Source: Channa striata
Taxonomy: Eukaryota > Chordata > Actinopteri > Anabantiformes > Channidae
Reading direction: 5' to 3'
Length of the DNA: 64,000 bases
Assembly (NCBI GenBank): GCA_033026295.1
Contig: CM065183.1
Span: 372,001-436,000 of the forward strand
Part shown: positions 11,451 to 22,687 of the stretch, piece after piece
How positions within the stretch are numbered: position 1 is the first letter of the stretch
Layout: the number at the start of each line of letters is the position of its first letter
Position numbers and translations under genes: made by a program
Notes under the pieces: model-generated
Told to the model about the DNA's origin: nothing
The model's input: only the letters and a program-made list of their open reading frames with translations
The model's database searches: none

Positions 11451-12121
11451 ATGGGCAGCAAAACTCTTCCAGCACCAGTCCCTTTTCATCCATCTCTCCA
11501 GGTGGCCAACTATTCCATCCTCCAGAGCTCCTCAGGTCTACCGCTACCACCAGATCATTTTCACAGCATTTACAGCTTCAGAGCCCTACATGCCATACAT
11601 CTACATCAGTGGACTCTTGGCTACCCAGCTTTGGCTGTGCCTCGGTGCACTTTTTCCAAACTACCTGCTCACTTATCTACCATGGCATCTTTACCCATAT
11701 TTCCTTACCTTCTGCCGGCAAAGCAGGACTCAGCAGGGCTGCTACAGAATTCCAACAATAAACCCCGCTTTGACTTTGCTAACCTGGCTGCTGCAGCCAC
11801 GCAGGATGATCATCTCAAAGCAGAAGATCTGAGTATGACAGATCCTGCTGATGCAACACAGGCTTCAACTCACCACTCTAATGCAGCTGCCCTGGGATGC
11901 CTCCTGGATATGACCAAACTCTCCTTGCCAGAGCGCAAGTCCAGCCGAGGCCGACTGCCATCCAAGACCAAAAAAGAGTTTGTCTGCAAGTTCTGTGGCC
12001 GCCATTTTACCAAATCCTACAACCTTTTAATTCACGAGAGAACCCACACTGATGAGAGGCCGTATACCTGTGATATCTGCCAAAAGGCCTTCAGAAGACA
12101 GGACCACCTACGGGACCATAG
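11451..12121 (+). CDS. osr1: Odd-skipped-related transcription factor Osr1, main coding exon
   Basis: This exon encodes residues 1-223 and two bases of codon 224 of a 267-residue zinc-finger transcription factor. Osr proteins act in the nucleus in intermediate mesoderm, kidney, heart and limb development. The N-terminus MGSKTLPAPVP and the stretch LHAIHLHQWTLGYPA (46-60) favour osr1 over osr2; PRFDFANLA (105-113) and SSRGRLPSKTKKEF (164-177) are family-conserved. C2H2 finger 1 uses C179, C182, H195, H199. Finger 2 uses C207, C210, H223 and H227 and is completed in the next exon. The start lies 28 bases after the acceptor (exon edge 11423) in strong context (GCAGCCATGG). The donor is at 12122 (AG/GTGAGA); reading on would stop at once. 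Total length agrees with about 266 residues in other vertebrates. The middle (61-160) is the most divergent part. Assignment to osr1 comes from recalled family sequence, not from a search. Confidence 0.95.
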
Positions 12122-13148
<1,027 letters not shown>

Positions 13149-13665
13149 TTCACTCTGCCAGCAAGGAATTGACAAGGACACTGGAACAACACAACTAAAG
13201 ACAACAAATTTGAGGACCAGCCAAAGACTTGGCATTACCCTCTGACCACCTCCCAATATTATGATGATTTTATTATCCAATATATAAAGAGAAAATACAG
13301 AATAAAAACTCTTAGTGAAGAAGTGCGTACTTAGTTATCAAAACCTTACTTTTCAAGATGAAATATAATGAACATGTGGAATGTGAAAATTGACATAAGG
13401 AAAAAATCACAAATGTGAAAAAGCTTATAATCCAAAGACTCTGAATCTCAATTAAAAAACTATGGATGATCAAAGGCATTTTAGCGTATACACATTTTCC
13501 TCCTTTTCAATATCACATTCCATTGTTGTTTTTATATAGATGCATTATATCAAAATGTATTTTTGCACTTTAACCCGATGATTATTTACCTTATATCACT
13601 GGATTTTTTAAACTTATTTTAAAAATTGATAATCATTTATAAATAAAATATTTTCCTGTAACAAT
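13149..13665 (+). other. osr1: osr1 3' UTR (inferred extent)
   Basis: Candidate AATAAA polyadenylation signals occur at 13301-13306 and 13642-13647. The second is followed by GGTTTTGTGTTTT (13666-13678), a suitable GT-rich downstream element, so the main 3' end is probably near 13660. No splice acceptor or coding continuation is seen. Confidence 0.55.
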
Positions 13666-14440
13666 GGTTTTGTGTTTTAGTGAAATGTTATGACAGGACA
13701 CAATTTAGTTAATAATCATTAGAGCTTAAATTGAATAGATAACGTACAGTTTTAACCATCATCATGATAGTAGTTGGTGTTATCACCTATGTGTTTTACT
13801 ACCTATCAGTAACCAAAGCATATACACTGCTGTTCATTCACCAATTTGATACTCCAAAAACGATATGGGAGCTGGCATACAGCTGGCCTGACCTACTGGA
13901 AGCAAATATCTTGGGGTTCAGCATCTTACGTATAGGCAGTTCAACATAAGACAGTAGGAGTTGCGAACTGAACCAGTGACACTGCCATTGCTCCATGTCC
14001 TCTGACAGTGATGATGACCATAATGAGACCAGGTTACTCCCTACTTACAAATTCAAACAGTACTTGTCCTATTCTAGTAAATCATATTCTCATGTTCTCA
14101 AACACTGAACTTTCTCTATTCATATTTAGTTTGTTGTCAGCCAGCTGCCTGTAATAGCTGTTAATAATGTTGTCCAAAAAACTATTATAAACACATCAGA
14201 CATATCAATTCACTGGGTGATGTGTTTCTACATTCTAAAAGTGGGGATCACCATTCCCTAAACTAAGTCCACCAGAAATGGTAGAATTAAACATTTATAC
14301 CACATGTGGGGTACAAAGAAATGCTAATTCAGTGCATGTTGGACAATGTTTGTTAGGAATACAAGGATCACAGCTTTTGGAATGAAAATACATTACCCAG
14401 TGGAGTAAAAATTGTACTCCACACAATGTAAAGACTAATC
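13666..14440. other. Unassigned sequence downstream of osr1
   Basis: No gene or recognised repeat. The 61-codon frame at 13764-13949 has no motif. Confidence 0.45.
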
Positions 14441-14841
14441 GGTAAATGGTCTGCACTTATATAGCTCTTTTCTTCCTGTTGGTACTCAGAGCTCTTTACA
14501 TTGCTTTTTATTTACTTAAGTGGGGGTTCAGTGCCTTGCTCAAGGACACTTCAACATGTGATCACAGGAGCCAGGGATCAAACCAACAACTTTAGAATTG
14601 AAGACCATGCTACCCACTTGTCCACAGTCACCCCTGTTAGGGAACATAGGGAGCCTATTGTTAAGGGGTGACTGTGGCGCACTGGGTAGTGCCAGTCCTA
14701 GAGTTGTTGGTTTGATCCTAGTCTCCTCCAGTCAAGTTGGTGTATGAGTGTAAATGGCTAAATAAGAAGTAATGTAAAGCACTTTGTGTACAAACAGGTA
14801 GAAAAGTGCTATATATAAAACTATAAGTGCAGACCATTTAC
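14441..14841. mobile_element. Head-to-head pair of tRNA-derived SINEs (AFC-like)
   Basis: The left arm (14441-14636) is a minus-strand SINE starting at its tail, GGTAAATGGTCTGCAC. The right arm (about 14668-14841) is the same SINE on the plus strand, ending GTGCAGACCATTTAC. The right arm shows an A-box-like TGGCGCACTGGGTAG and a B-box-like GGTTTGATCCT. The arms meet through about 30 bases including GTCACCCCT/AGGGGTGAC, so the whole is one imperfect palindrome of about 400 bases. The arms are substantially diverged, so the structure is old. Confidence 0.8.
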
Positions 14842-15087
14842 AGCTGGGCAGTTTATACTTTTCCTGTGAAAAAGATTAATTTCAAACAGGCGACTGTAGA
14901 ATTTCACATCTCTACACATTGTTGTGCTTGATAAATCTGTCAGATACTTAGTAAAAAAAAAAGATGTAGACAAGGCAATAACACACAGTTTACAGCAAGC
15001 TGTACTGCAGACTGAGCATTAGCTCAGGAAATCTTTTAGGGAACCTTCATGTAGTGAGAAGAAATTGAATTTTCTTGCGTATTAATA
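14842..15087. other. Unassigned spacer
   Basis: Nothing recognised between the SINE pair and the next L2 fragment. Confidence 0.4.
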
Positions 15088-15345
15088 AACCTCCAGCAGA
15101 ATCAGGCTCAGGGTGGGCAGCCATCTGCTTTACCTGTTGGAGCTAGTGGAAAGTGGAGAGAGAAATGAAAAAGCAAAAAAAGCCACAACAAAACATGGGC
15201 AGATTGGTAGGACCAGTAGCTGCGCACTGGAAGACACACAGCGCCAAAGCCAGGGGCAGAGAGAGGGAAACAGAGAGGGAAAAAGACCACTACGGGTGGC
15301 GACATAGATGTGGGGTGAGAGGAGAGGAAGAGAGGGAATAGAGGA
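15088..15345 (-). mobile_element. L2 LINE 3'-UTR fragment
   Basis: The minus strand reads as the middle of the L2 3' UTR, with CCTGAGCCTGATTCTGCTGG and the pyrimidine-rich block followed by the CCACTTTCCACT-like segment. The terminal GAATT tail is missing, so both ends are truncated. Frames of 61-122 codons overlapping it are UTR artefacts. Confidence 0.8.
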
Positions 15346-16015
15346 CATCATTAACATCATTAAAAGCAGAGTGTGCTTGGAGGTTAAAAAACAGTAAAGA
15401 CAAGCCAGTAACCATGTATTCTGCAACTGTGAGGGAGAGAGAGAAAGCAAAAGATTTGTGAATGCATATGTGCAAATCGCTTTGCTTTGCAACACCATAC
15501 TCGCTTACCCCAAGTTTTTTTATACCTAATTCTATTTATACCTATTGTAAGCAGTGGATAAAAGATGACAGAAAGTTAGCCTGAGATAGAGGAATATCGT
15601 TGTGTTTTCACCCGGTCATCTGATATTATAATGAGCTAATTAATGAAGGCTACTCCAGTCTGTATGACTCAGATATAAAGAGTTTTATTAGAGGTAAAGG
15701 TAACTTTTGTAGTGCATTCCGTCATTTCCTTGTGTTTTGCCTTTTGCAGCATGTTTCTTAATGTGCTGTGCCTGTGTTGTCAAAATCAGTGACGTTTCGA
15801 TTTACACTGTCATGAGCTCTCAGGGCTACCGTAACAAACACTTGGTGTGCAAAAACTTCCGCAAGCAACTTAAACCGTTTATGTGCTATACTCTCGCTCA
15901 TTATAATATACATAATAATACTCAATTAATACTTGTGAGTTTTTGTTCTTTGTGTGTCGATTCAGACATATCATGTTTGAGCCTCCACATGTGATTTGAA
16001 GCATGTCTGAATCAA
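15346..16015. other. Unassigned sequence
   Basis: No gene is recognised. An 11-bp inverted repeat (GATTCAGACAT at about 15960 and ATGTCTGAATC at about 16003) lies directly before the L2-A start. Confidence 0.45.
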
Positions 16016-16017
16016 AG

Positions 16018-17052
16018 TCCAGAGTTGAGCCTAGGATGCAGAGATCCAGTCCTACACGCTTCTCTGCACAATCCTTACTGCCGTCAACCCCCACAGCACC
16101 CACATTCCTATAGAAGCTATGTCTGTTCCCTGATCAACTAAATCAAAAACCATAAATGTGGATTATTAAAAATCTAATCTCTCTCATCTAAATCTCTGTT
16201 AGTAAATGACTTGATAAGCGATCATCATTTCGATTTATTTTGTCTGACTTATATGTCAGACAGAAGAATATGTCAGTTTAAATGAGTCGCCCTCATCAAG
16301 TCATATTAATTATCATGTTCCTAGAAGCTCAGGCCGATGTGGAGGAGTAGCAGCAATCTATCACTCAAGCTTACGGATAAACCATAGAACTTAAACATAG
16401 TTATAACTCATTTGAGAGTCTTACTCTGAGCCTTTCACACCCAATCTGGAAAACTCAAAAGCCACTTCTATTTATTATTGTGTACCGTCCTCCATTCCCG
16501 TATTCGGAATTTTTGACTGCATTCTCAGATCTTATAGCCGACTTAGTGTTTAGTGCAGATAAATTGATCATATTTGGTGATTTTAAGATTCACAACATTC
16601 ACTGACAGTAACTCCGTCAACACGGCATTTACTTTAATATTAGATTAAATTGATTTCTCTCAAAATGTAAATAAACTCACTCATGGTTTTAGTCACACCC
16701 TAGACCTTGTCCTTACATACGGCATTGAAATTGAAAAACTAAAAGTATTTCCTCATAATTCTGTTTTCTCTGACCATTTTCTAATAACATTTGAATTTAA
16801 TCTAATGGATTATACAGCAGCTAGAAAAAAGTTCCACTTCAGTAGGTGCTTCTCAGAAAACACTGTAAACAAATTTAAGGAAATGATCCCTTCATCATTT
16901 ACTTCATCATTTACTTCATCATGTACCAATATAACAGCCTCATTAACTGTACTCCTGCACAAGTTGATTACCTGACTGATAATTATGCAGAATCACTACA
17001 TTCAATACTCGATACTGTTGCCCCTCTGAAAAAGAAGGCAGTAAATCTGAAC
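16018..17052 (+). mobile_element. L2-A, 5' segment (end of ORF1 region and endonuclease)
   Basis: The segment aligns with L2-D from 62636 onward: AGTTGAGCCTAGGATGCAGA, then the start of the second ORF and the apurinic-type endonuclease. Recognisable pieces are the VYRPP-like stretch (about 16480), GDF (about 16577) and SHTLDLVL (about 16692). The catalytic TETWL region is destroyed near 16240-16265. The copy breaks off after APLKKKAVNLN at about 17045, where L2-B is inserted, and resumes at 22688. Confidence 0.85.
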
Positions 17053-17199
17053 AATTCAATTCAATTCAACTTTATTTATATAGTGCCAATTTACAACAAG
17101 GTCATCTCAGGGCACTTTACATAATAAAGTCAAGACTATACAAACATTTAGAGAAAACCCAACAAATCCCCCTTGAGCAATGGAGAGGAAAAACTCCCT

Positions 17200-17900
17200 T
17201 TAGCGGAAGAAACCTCCAGCAGAAACAGGCTCAGGGTGGACGGCCATCTGCCTTGACCGGTTGGGCTGAGTGGAAAGTGGAGAGAGAAAGGAACAGAGCA
17301 ATAAAAGCAACAACAAAACATTGAGCAGGTTAGTAGGACCAGTATCTGTGCACTGGAGGACACACAGCGCCAAATCTGGGGACACCTGAAGACAGGGAGA
17401 GAGAGAGGGAGACAGAGAGGGAGAAAGACGACTACGGGACAAAGAAGATACAAAGTTAATGTCATACAGTGGAGAATGAAGAGAAGAGGAAGTGGCACAG
17501 TGCAGAGTCCCCCAGCAGTCTAAGCCTATAGCAGCATGACTATAACCAACTATAAGCTTTATCAAAGAGGAAGGTTTTGAGCCTAGTCTTAAAAATAGTA
17601 TTTTTGGAAATTTTGGGAGCCACAACTAGGCCTGCATTTTGGGACCAAAGTGGTCTAGTAGGATGATTTGGTACTAGGAGATCTTTTAGATATGATGGAG
17701 CTTGACCGTTTAAAGTTTTATAGGTAAGAAGAAGGGTTTTAAATCCTATTCTAAATTTATTAGGTAGGCAATGGAGAGAAGCTAATGAAGGTGAAATATG
17801 ATCTCTCTTACCAATCCCAGGCAGTAATCTTGCTGCAAGAGTCTGGTGAATTTTATTTCTAATAGCTATGATTTTGTTTGTGAAAAAGGTCATGAAGTCA
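17200..17900 (-). pseudogene. L2-B reverse-transcriptase remnant and 3' UTR
   Basis: The minus-strand frame from 17893 reads MTFFTNKIIAIRNKIHQTL, then jumps to the C-terminal domain (HISPSLASLHCLPNKFRI, LLLTYKTLNGQAPSYLKDLL) and ends FLFDKAYSWL with a stop at about 17540. The YxDD-type (FADD) motif and all central RT blocks are absent. Further frames to 17148 lie in the 3' UTR. Confidence 0.8.
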
Positions 17901-18141
17901 TTGCTACATAGCGTTGAGGGAATACAAGTCTCAACTGAACTATGGCTCTTAGTCAGCCTGGCTACAGTGCTGAAAAGAAACCGGGGTTGTTCTTGTTATA
18001 AACTCTTTTTCCAGGCTAAGCGTGATTCTTGTGAATGAGTGGAACGCCACTTCCTTTCTAGTCTTCGTGACACCTGCTTTAAATTGCGGGTTTGCGAGCT
18101 ATACCATGGAGATTACCTGTTCAGAATTACTGCCTTCTTTT

Positions 18142-18831
18142 TTAGAGGGGCAACACTATCAAGTATGGAACGTAAAGATGCTGCATAATTAGGACAAGGT
18201 CTAGGGTGTGACTAAAACAATGAGTGGGTTCTTTTACATTTTGAGAGAAACCAATTGAATCTAATAATGAAGTAAATTCCGTGTTGAGGGAGTTACTGTC
18301 AGCATCTATATGAACGTTAAAATCGCCCACTATGACGACTTTATCTGCACTAAGCACTAAGTCGGCTAGAAAATCTGAGAATTCAGTCAAAAATTCAGAA
18401 TAAGGGACTGGAGGACGATACACAATAACAAATAGAAGTGGATTTTGAGTTTTCCAAATTGGGTGTGAAAGGATCAAAGTAAGACTCTCAAATGAGTTAT
18501 AACTATGTTTAGGTCTAGGGTTTATTGGCAAGCTTGAGTGATAGATTGCTGCTACTCCTCCACCTCGGCCTGAGCTTCTAGGAACATGATAGTTAATATG
18601 AATTGGGGGGGTCGACTCATTTAAACTAAAATATTCCTTCTGCAACCAGGTTTTAATGAGACAAAATAAATCGAATTGATGATAACTTATCAAGTCATTT
18701 ACTAACAGAGATTTAGATGAGAGAGATCTGATATTTAATAATCCAAATTTAATTGTTTTAGTTTTTTGTTCAGTAAGAGGAGCAGTCCTGATTTTTATTA
18801 AGTTATTATGATAAACTCCTCTTGTGATCAT
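18142..18831 (-). pseudogene. L2-B endonuclease domain
   Basis: This is a 229-codon frame of the EEP (apurinic-type) endonuclease that nicks target DNA for LINE integration. Visible blocks are FGLLNIRSLSSKS, PRSSGRGGGVAAIY, VIVYRPPVPYSEF, VIVGDFNVHIDAD and FSHTLDLVL. The usual catalytic glutamate in the TETWL block reads IKTWL, so activity is doubtful. The frame shifts after DLVL. RTE-b lies immediately upstream on the same strand. Confidence 0.85.
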
Positions 18832-18843
18832 TTTTAGTTTGTA

Positions 18844-21487
18844 CTACTACTACTACTTCTCTTTCGGCTTTTCCCATCAGGGGTCGCCACAGCGAATCAT
18901 CCTTTTCCACTTCACTCTATCCTGGGCATCTTCCTCTCTGACACCAGCTAACCTCATGTCCTCTGTTAGGACATCCATATATCTCCTCCTTGGTCGTCCT
19001 CTCGCCCTCTTGCCTGGCAGCTCCATCTCTAACATCCTTCTACCAATATATTCACTGTCCCTCCTCTGCACATGTCCAAACCATCTCAATCTGGCCTCTC
19101 TGACTTTGTTGCTAACACAGGCAACGTGCGCTGTCCCTCTGATGAACTCGTTCCTTATTTTGTCCAACCTTGTGACTCCTAAGGAGAACCTCAACATCTT
19201 CATCCCTGCTGCTTCCATCTCCGCCTCTTGTCTCTTTCTCACTGCTACTGTCTCTAAACCCATAGAGCAGACTGGTCTCACCACTGTCCTGTACACCTTT
19301 CTTTTGAGTCTTGCTGACACTCTTCCGTCACACAGCACTCCCGACACTTTCCTCCACCATTCCAACCTGCCTGCACTCGCCTCTTCACCTCTTTTCCACA
19401 CTCCCCATCACACTGAACTGTTGACCCCAAGTACTTAAACTCCTGCACCTTCTTCACCTCAGCCCCCTGTAACATCACGCTTCTACCTGGCTCCCTCTCA
19501 TTTACACACATGTATTCTGTCTTGCTACGACTGACTTTCATGCCTCTTCTTTCCAGAGCAAACCTCCACCTCTCCAGCTGTTCCTCCACCTGCTTTCTAC
19601 TCTCACTGCAAATCACAATGTCATCTGGAAACATCATTGTCCAGGGAGATTTCTGTCTGACCTCATCTGTCAACCTGTCCATAACCATAGCAAACAAGAA
19701 GGGACTCAAAGCTGATCCTTGGTGTAGTCCCACCTCCACCTTGAACTCCTCTGTCTGACCTACGGCACATCTCACCACCGTCATGCTCCTCTCATAAATG
19801 TCCTGGACTACTCTGACGTACTTCTCTGCCACTCCCGACAACCTCATACAGTGCCACAGCTCCTCCCTCGGCACCCTGTCATACGCCTTCTCTGTAAATC
19901 CACAAAGACACAATGCAGCTCCTTCTGACCATCTCTGTACTTTTCCGTCAACAACCTCAAAGCGAAAATGGCATCAGTGGTGCTCTTACGGGGCATGAAA
20001 CTTCACTGCTGTCTCTCCTTGACACTTCCACACCTCCACAGGAACGTCATCAGGACCAACAGCCTTTCCACTCTTCATCCTTTTCAGAGCCTTCCTCACC
20101 TCATCCTTTCTAATCTCTGCTATTTCCTGCTCCACAACATCCACATCTTCCTTCCTTCTTTCCCTGTCATTTTCCTCATTCATCAGCTCCTCAAAATACT
20201 CCTTCCATCTTCTCTGCACACTCAACTGGGTTGTTAGCACCTTTTCATCTCTGTCTTTAATCACCCTTATCTGTTGCACATCTTTCCCATCCCTATCTCT
20301 CTGTCTGGCTAGCCTGTACAAGTCCTTCTCTCCTTCCTTCGTGTCTAATCTGTCATACAGCTCATCATAAGCTTTCTGTTTAGCCTTTTCTACCTCCCTC
20401 TTCACGCTGCGCTGCGCTTCCTTGTACTCCTGTCTACTTTCCTCAGTCCTTTCTACATCCCACTTCCTATTAGCTAACCTCTTCCTCTGGATACAGTCCT
20501 GTACTTCCTCATTCCACCACCAAGTGTCTTTATCATCTTTCCTTTTTCCAGATGTCACACCAAGAACCTTCCTACCTGTTTCCCTGATTACCTCTGCTGT
20601 AGTTTCCCAGTCATCTGGAAGCTCTTCCTGACCACACAAAGCCTGTCTCAACTTCTGCCTGAATTCCTCACAAGTTTCTTCATTCCTTTAGCTTCCACCA
20701 CTTGGTCTTCTTTTCTGTCTTTCCTCTCTTATTCTTCCTGACCACCAGAGTCATCTTACACACCACCATGCGGTGCTGTCTTGCTACATTCTCTCCTACC
20801 ACCACTTTAGAGTCACTAACCTCTCTCAAATGACCTTGTCTACATAGGATGTGGTCCACCTGTGTACTCCTACCTCCACTCTTGTATGTCACTCTGTGTT
20901 CCTCTCTCTTCTGGAAGTAAGTGTTAACTACAGCCATTTCCATCCTCTTAGCAAAGTACACTACCATCTGTGTGTCTGGATTCCTTTCCTTTACACCAAA
21001 CCTGCCCATCACCTCCTCATCACCTCTGTTCCCCTCACCAACATGCCCCTTGAAGTCTGCTCCAACAACTACTCTCTCTCCTCTGGGGATACTCTCTACA
21101 ACCTCATCAAACTCACTCTAGAATCTCTCCTTCTCTTCTTCCATCTCTCCATCCCTGTCATTGTGCCAACGTTAAGAGTCCCTACTCTCAGATCTAAGCT
21201 CCTGCCTTTCCCCTTCTCTCTCTGACCACTAACCCTTCTGCCTCCTCTCCTTCTTCGACCAAGAGTAGTCCAATTTCCACCGGCACCCTGAAGGTTAACA
21301 GCACCGGTGGCGGTCGTTGTTGACCCGGCCCTCGACCGATCCGGTATTAAAGTGGTATGGATGACTCGCATGGTTGTACTTGGCAAGTTTTACGCCGGAT
21401 GCCCTTCCTGACGCAGCCCTCTCTATTTATCCGGGCTTGGGACCGGCACAGAAGTTACTGGCTTGCAACCCCTGTGGCTAGATTCTT
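18844..21487 (-). mobile_element. RTE-b, RTE-clade LINE inserted in L2-B
   Basis: The element is flanked by a perfect 14-bp target duplication ATTTTTAGTTTGTA (18830-18843 and 21488-21501). Its 3' end is at 18844 with a CTACTACTACTA tail, and its 5' end near 21487 (AATCTAGCCAC on the minus strand). The 5' UTR and the endonuclease C-terminal part (FAKRMEMAVVNTYF, STQVDHILCR) are present. The endonuclease N-terminus is deleted after MTG (about 21160), and a second deletion of roughly 240 bases lies in the RT near 20005. The RT active-site block reads FPDD. Antisense frames such as 18824-19438 are shadows. Confidence 0.93.
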
Positions 21488-21533
21488 ATTTTTAGTTTGT
21501 AAAATTTAGTTAATCGGGGAACAGACACAGTTT

Positions 21534-22411
21534 CTATAGGAATGTGGGAGTTGTGGGGGGATTGCAAATCTTTTGGTTGTTCAATAAATCAGCCATATTT
21601 TTTGATAAGACAGAGGCAAGATCCAAAGTAGGATGGATGCCATCTCTCCTAATAAGCCTAGGTTTTCCCCAAAAACTTTTCCAATTGTCTATGTAGCCCA
21701 CATCGTTTGCTGGACACCACCTAGACAGCCAGCGGTTGAACATGCGGCTATATATGTCGTCACTGATCAGATTTGGCAGGGGTCCAGAGAAAACTATGGA
21801 GTCCGACATTGTCTTTGCAAAGTTACACACCGATTCAATATTCGTTTTAGTGACCTCCGATTTGTGTAATCGGGCGTCATTTGTTCCTGCATGAATGATA
21901 ATCTTGCTGTATCTACGTTTATCTTTAGACAGGAGTTTCAAATAGGATTCGATGTCGCCCGCTCTGGCCCCAGGCTAACATTGGACTATGGCCGCTGGCG
22001 TCTCTAAGTTCACGTTTCTGACTATGGAGTCGCCAATTACCAGAGTTCGTTCCTCAGCGGGTGTGTCGCTGAGTGGGGAAAATCGATTAGAAACGTGAAC
22101 CGGCTGGTGGTGAACCTGGGGCGTCTGTTTAACGTTAGATCACTTACGAACCGTCACCTAGCCGGCCTGGCTTCCCGGCTGCTCAGGTACTGCTGGGGAA
22201 CAGCTAACAGTGGCTAAGCTAACAGTGGCTAAGCTAACAGTGGCTATGCTAGGTTCGTCCGTGCTTCCATTTCAGAGAGCCTCGCCTCCAAAGCTGCAAA
22301 AACCTTACACTTATTACAAGTACCCTTATCACTAAACGAGGCCGAGGAGAAACTAAACATGTGGCAGACAGAGCAAGTCAGAGGAGAGACAGAAGGAGAC
22401 GGAGAAGCCAT
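21534..22411 (-). pseudogene. L2-B ORF1 with zinc-knuckle-like and SGNH esterase domains
   Basis: On the minus strand an ATG at 22411 opens MASPSPSVSPLTCSVC, with a CxxC...CxxC pair (CSVC, CNKC) and a short coiled-coil-like stretch LEARLSEMEAR. In-frame stops fall in a 15-base repeat present three times (about 22202-22246). Downstream is an SGNH/GDSL hydrolase domain: VIGDSIVRN (block I, about 22030), HAGTND (block III, about 21886) and DGIHPT (block V, about 21636). A stop sits near 21975 between blocks I and III. Esterase-bearing ORF1 proteins are known in CR1/L2 LINEs. The frame is broken, so this is a relic. Confidence 0.8.
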
Positions 22412-22687
22412 TGCTAGGTGCTAGGCTAACGAAACTAGATCGATTAGGTTTAGTTAGCGTTAGCTAGTTTGTTTAGTTATTTCAGGAGAGCAGGTGTTTG
22501 CGTAAACAAATCTCATGCCCCAAGTGATAGTTTATACACAGAGAAGTCACTAATTTAGAAAACAAGAGCTACGATTAACCAGTGAACAATCCTTCGGCAG
22601 AGACCTGAAACAGTGTGAAGAAACAGGAAGTGACACAATATGCTTACTGCAGGAGGAGTCAATTCTTACGGTCTTCCGTAAGATTCC

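Larger units (their letters stand above)
17053..22687 (-). mobile_element. L2-B, near-full-length but internally deleted, split by RTE-b
   Basis: The minus-strand element starts at about 22687 (5' UTR) and ends in the CAATTCAATTCAATTCAAC tail at 17053. It carries ORF1 (22411-21534), the endonuclease (18831-18142) and only the ends of the reverse transcriptase. At about 17838 the N-terminal part (NKIIAIRNKIHQTL) joins directly to the C-terminal AARLLPGIGKRDH, removing the catalytic core. RTE-b occupies 18844-21487. Host element L2-A continues on both sides. The flanking words GTAAATCTGAAC (17041-17052) and GTAAGATTGTTGAAC (22688-22702) may be a decayed target duplication. Confidence 0.88.

Noticed and set aside
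18824..19438. 204-codon plus-strand frame, serine- and leucine-rich
   Set aside because: It is antisense to the RTE-b reverse transcriptase. The same antisense frame recurs at 35666-35974 opposite RTE-d and at 30059-30559 opposite RTE-c.
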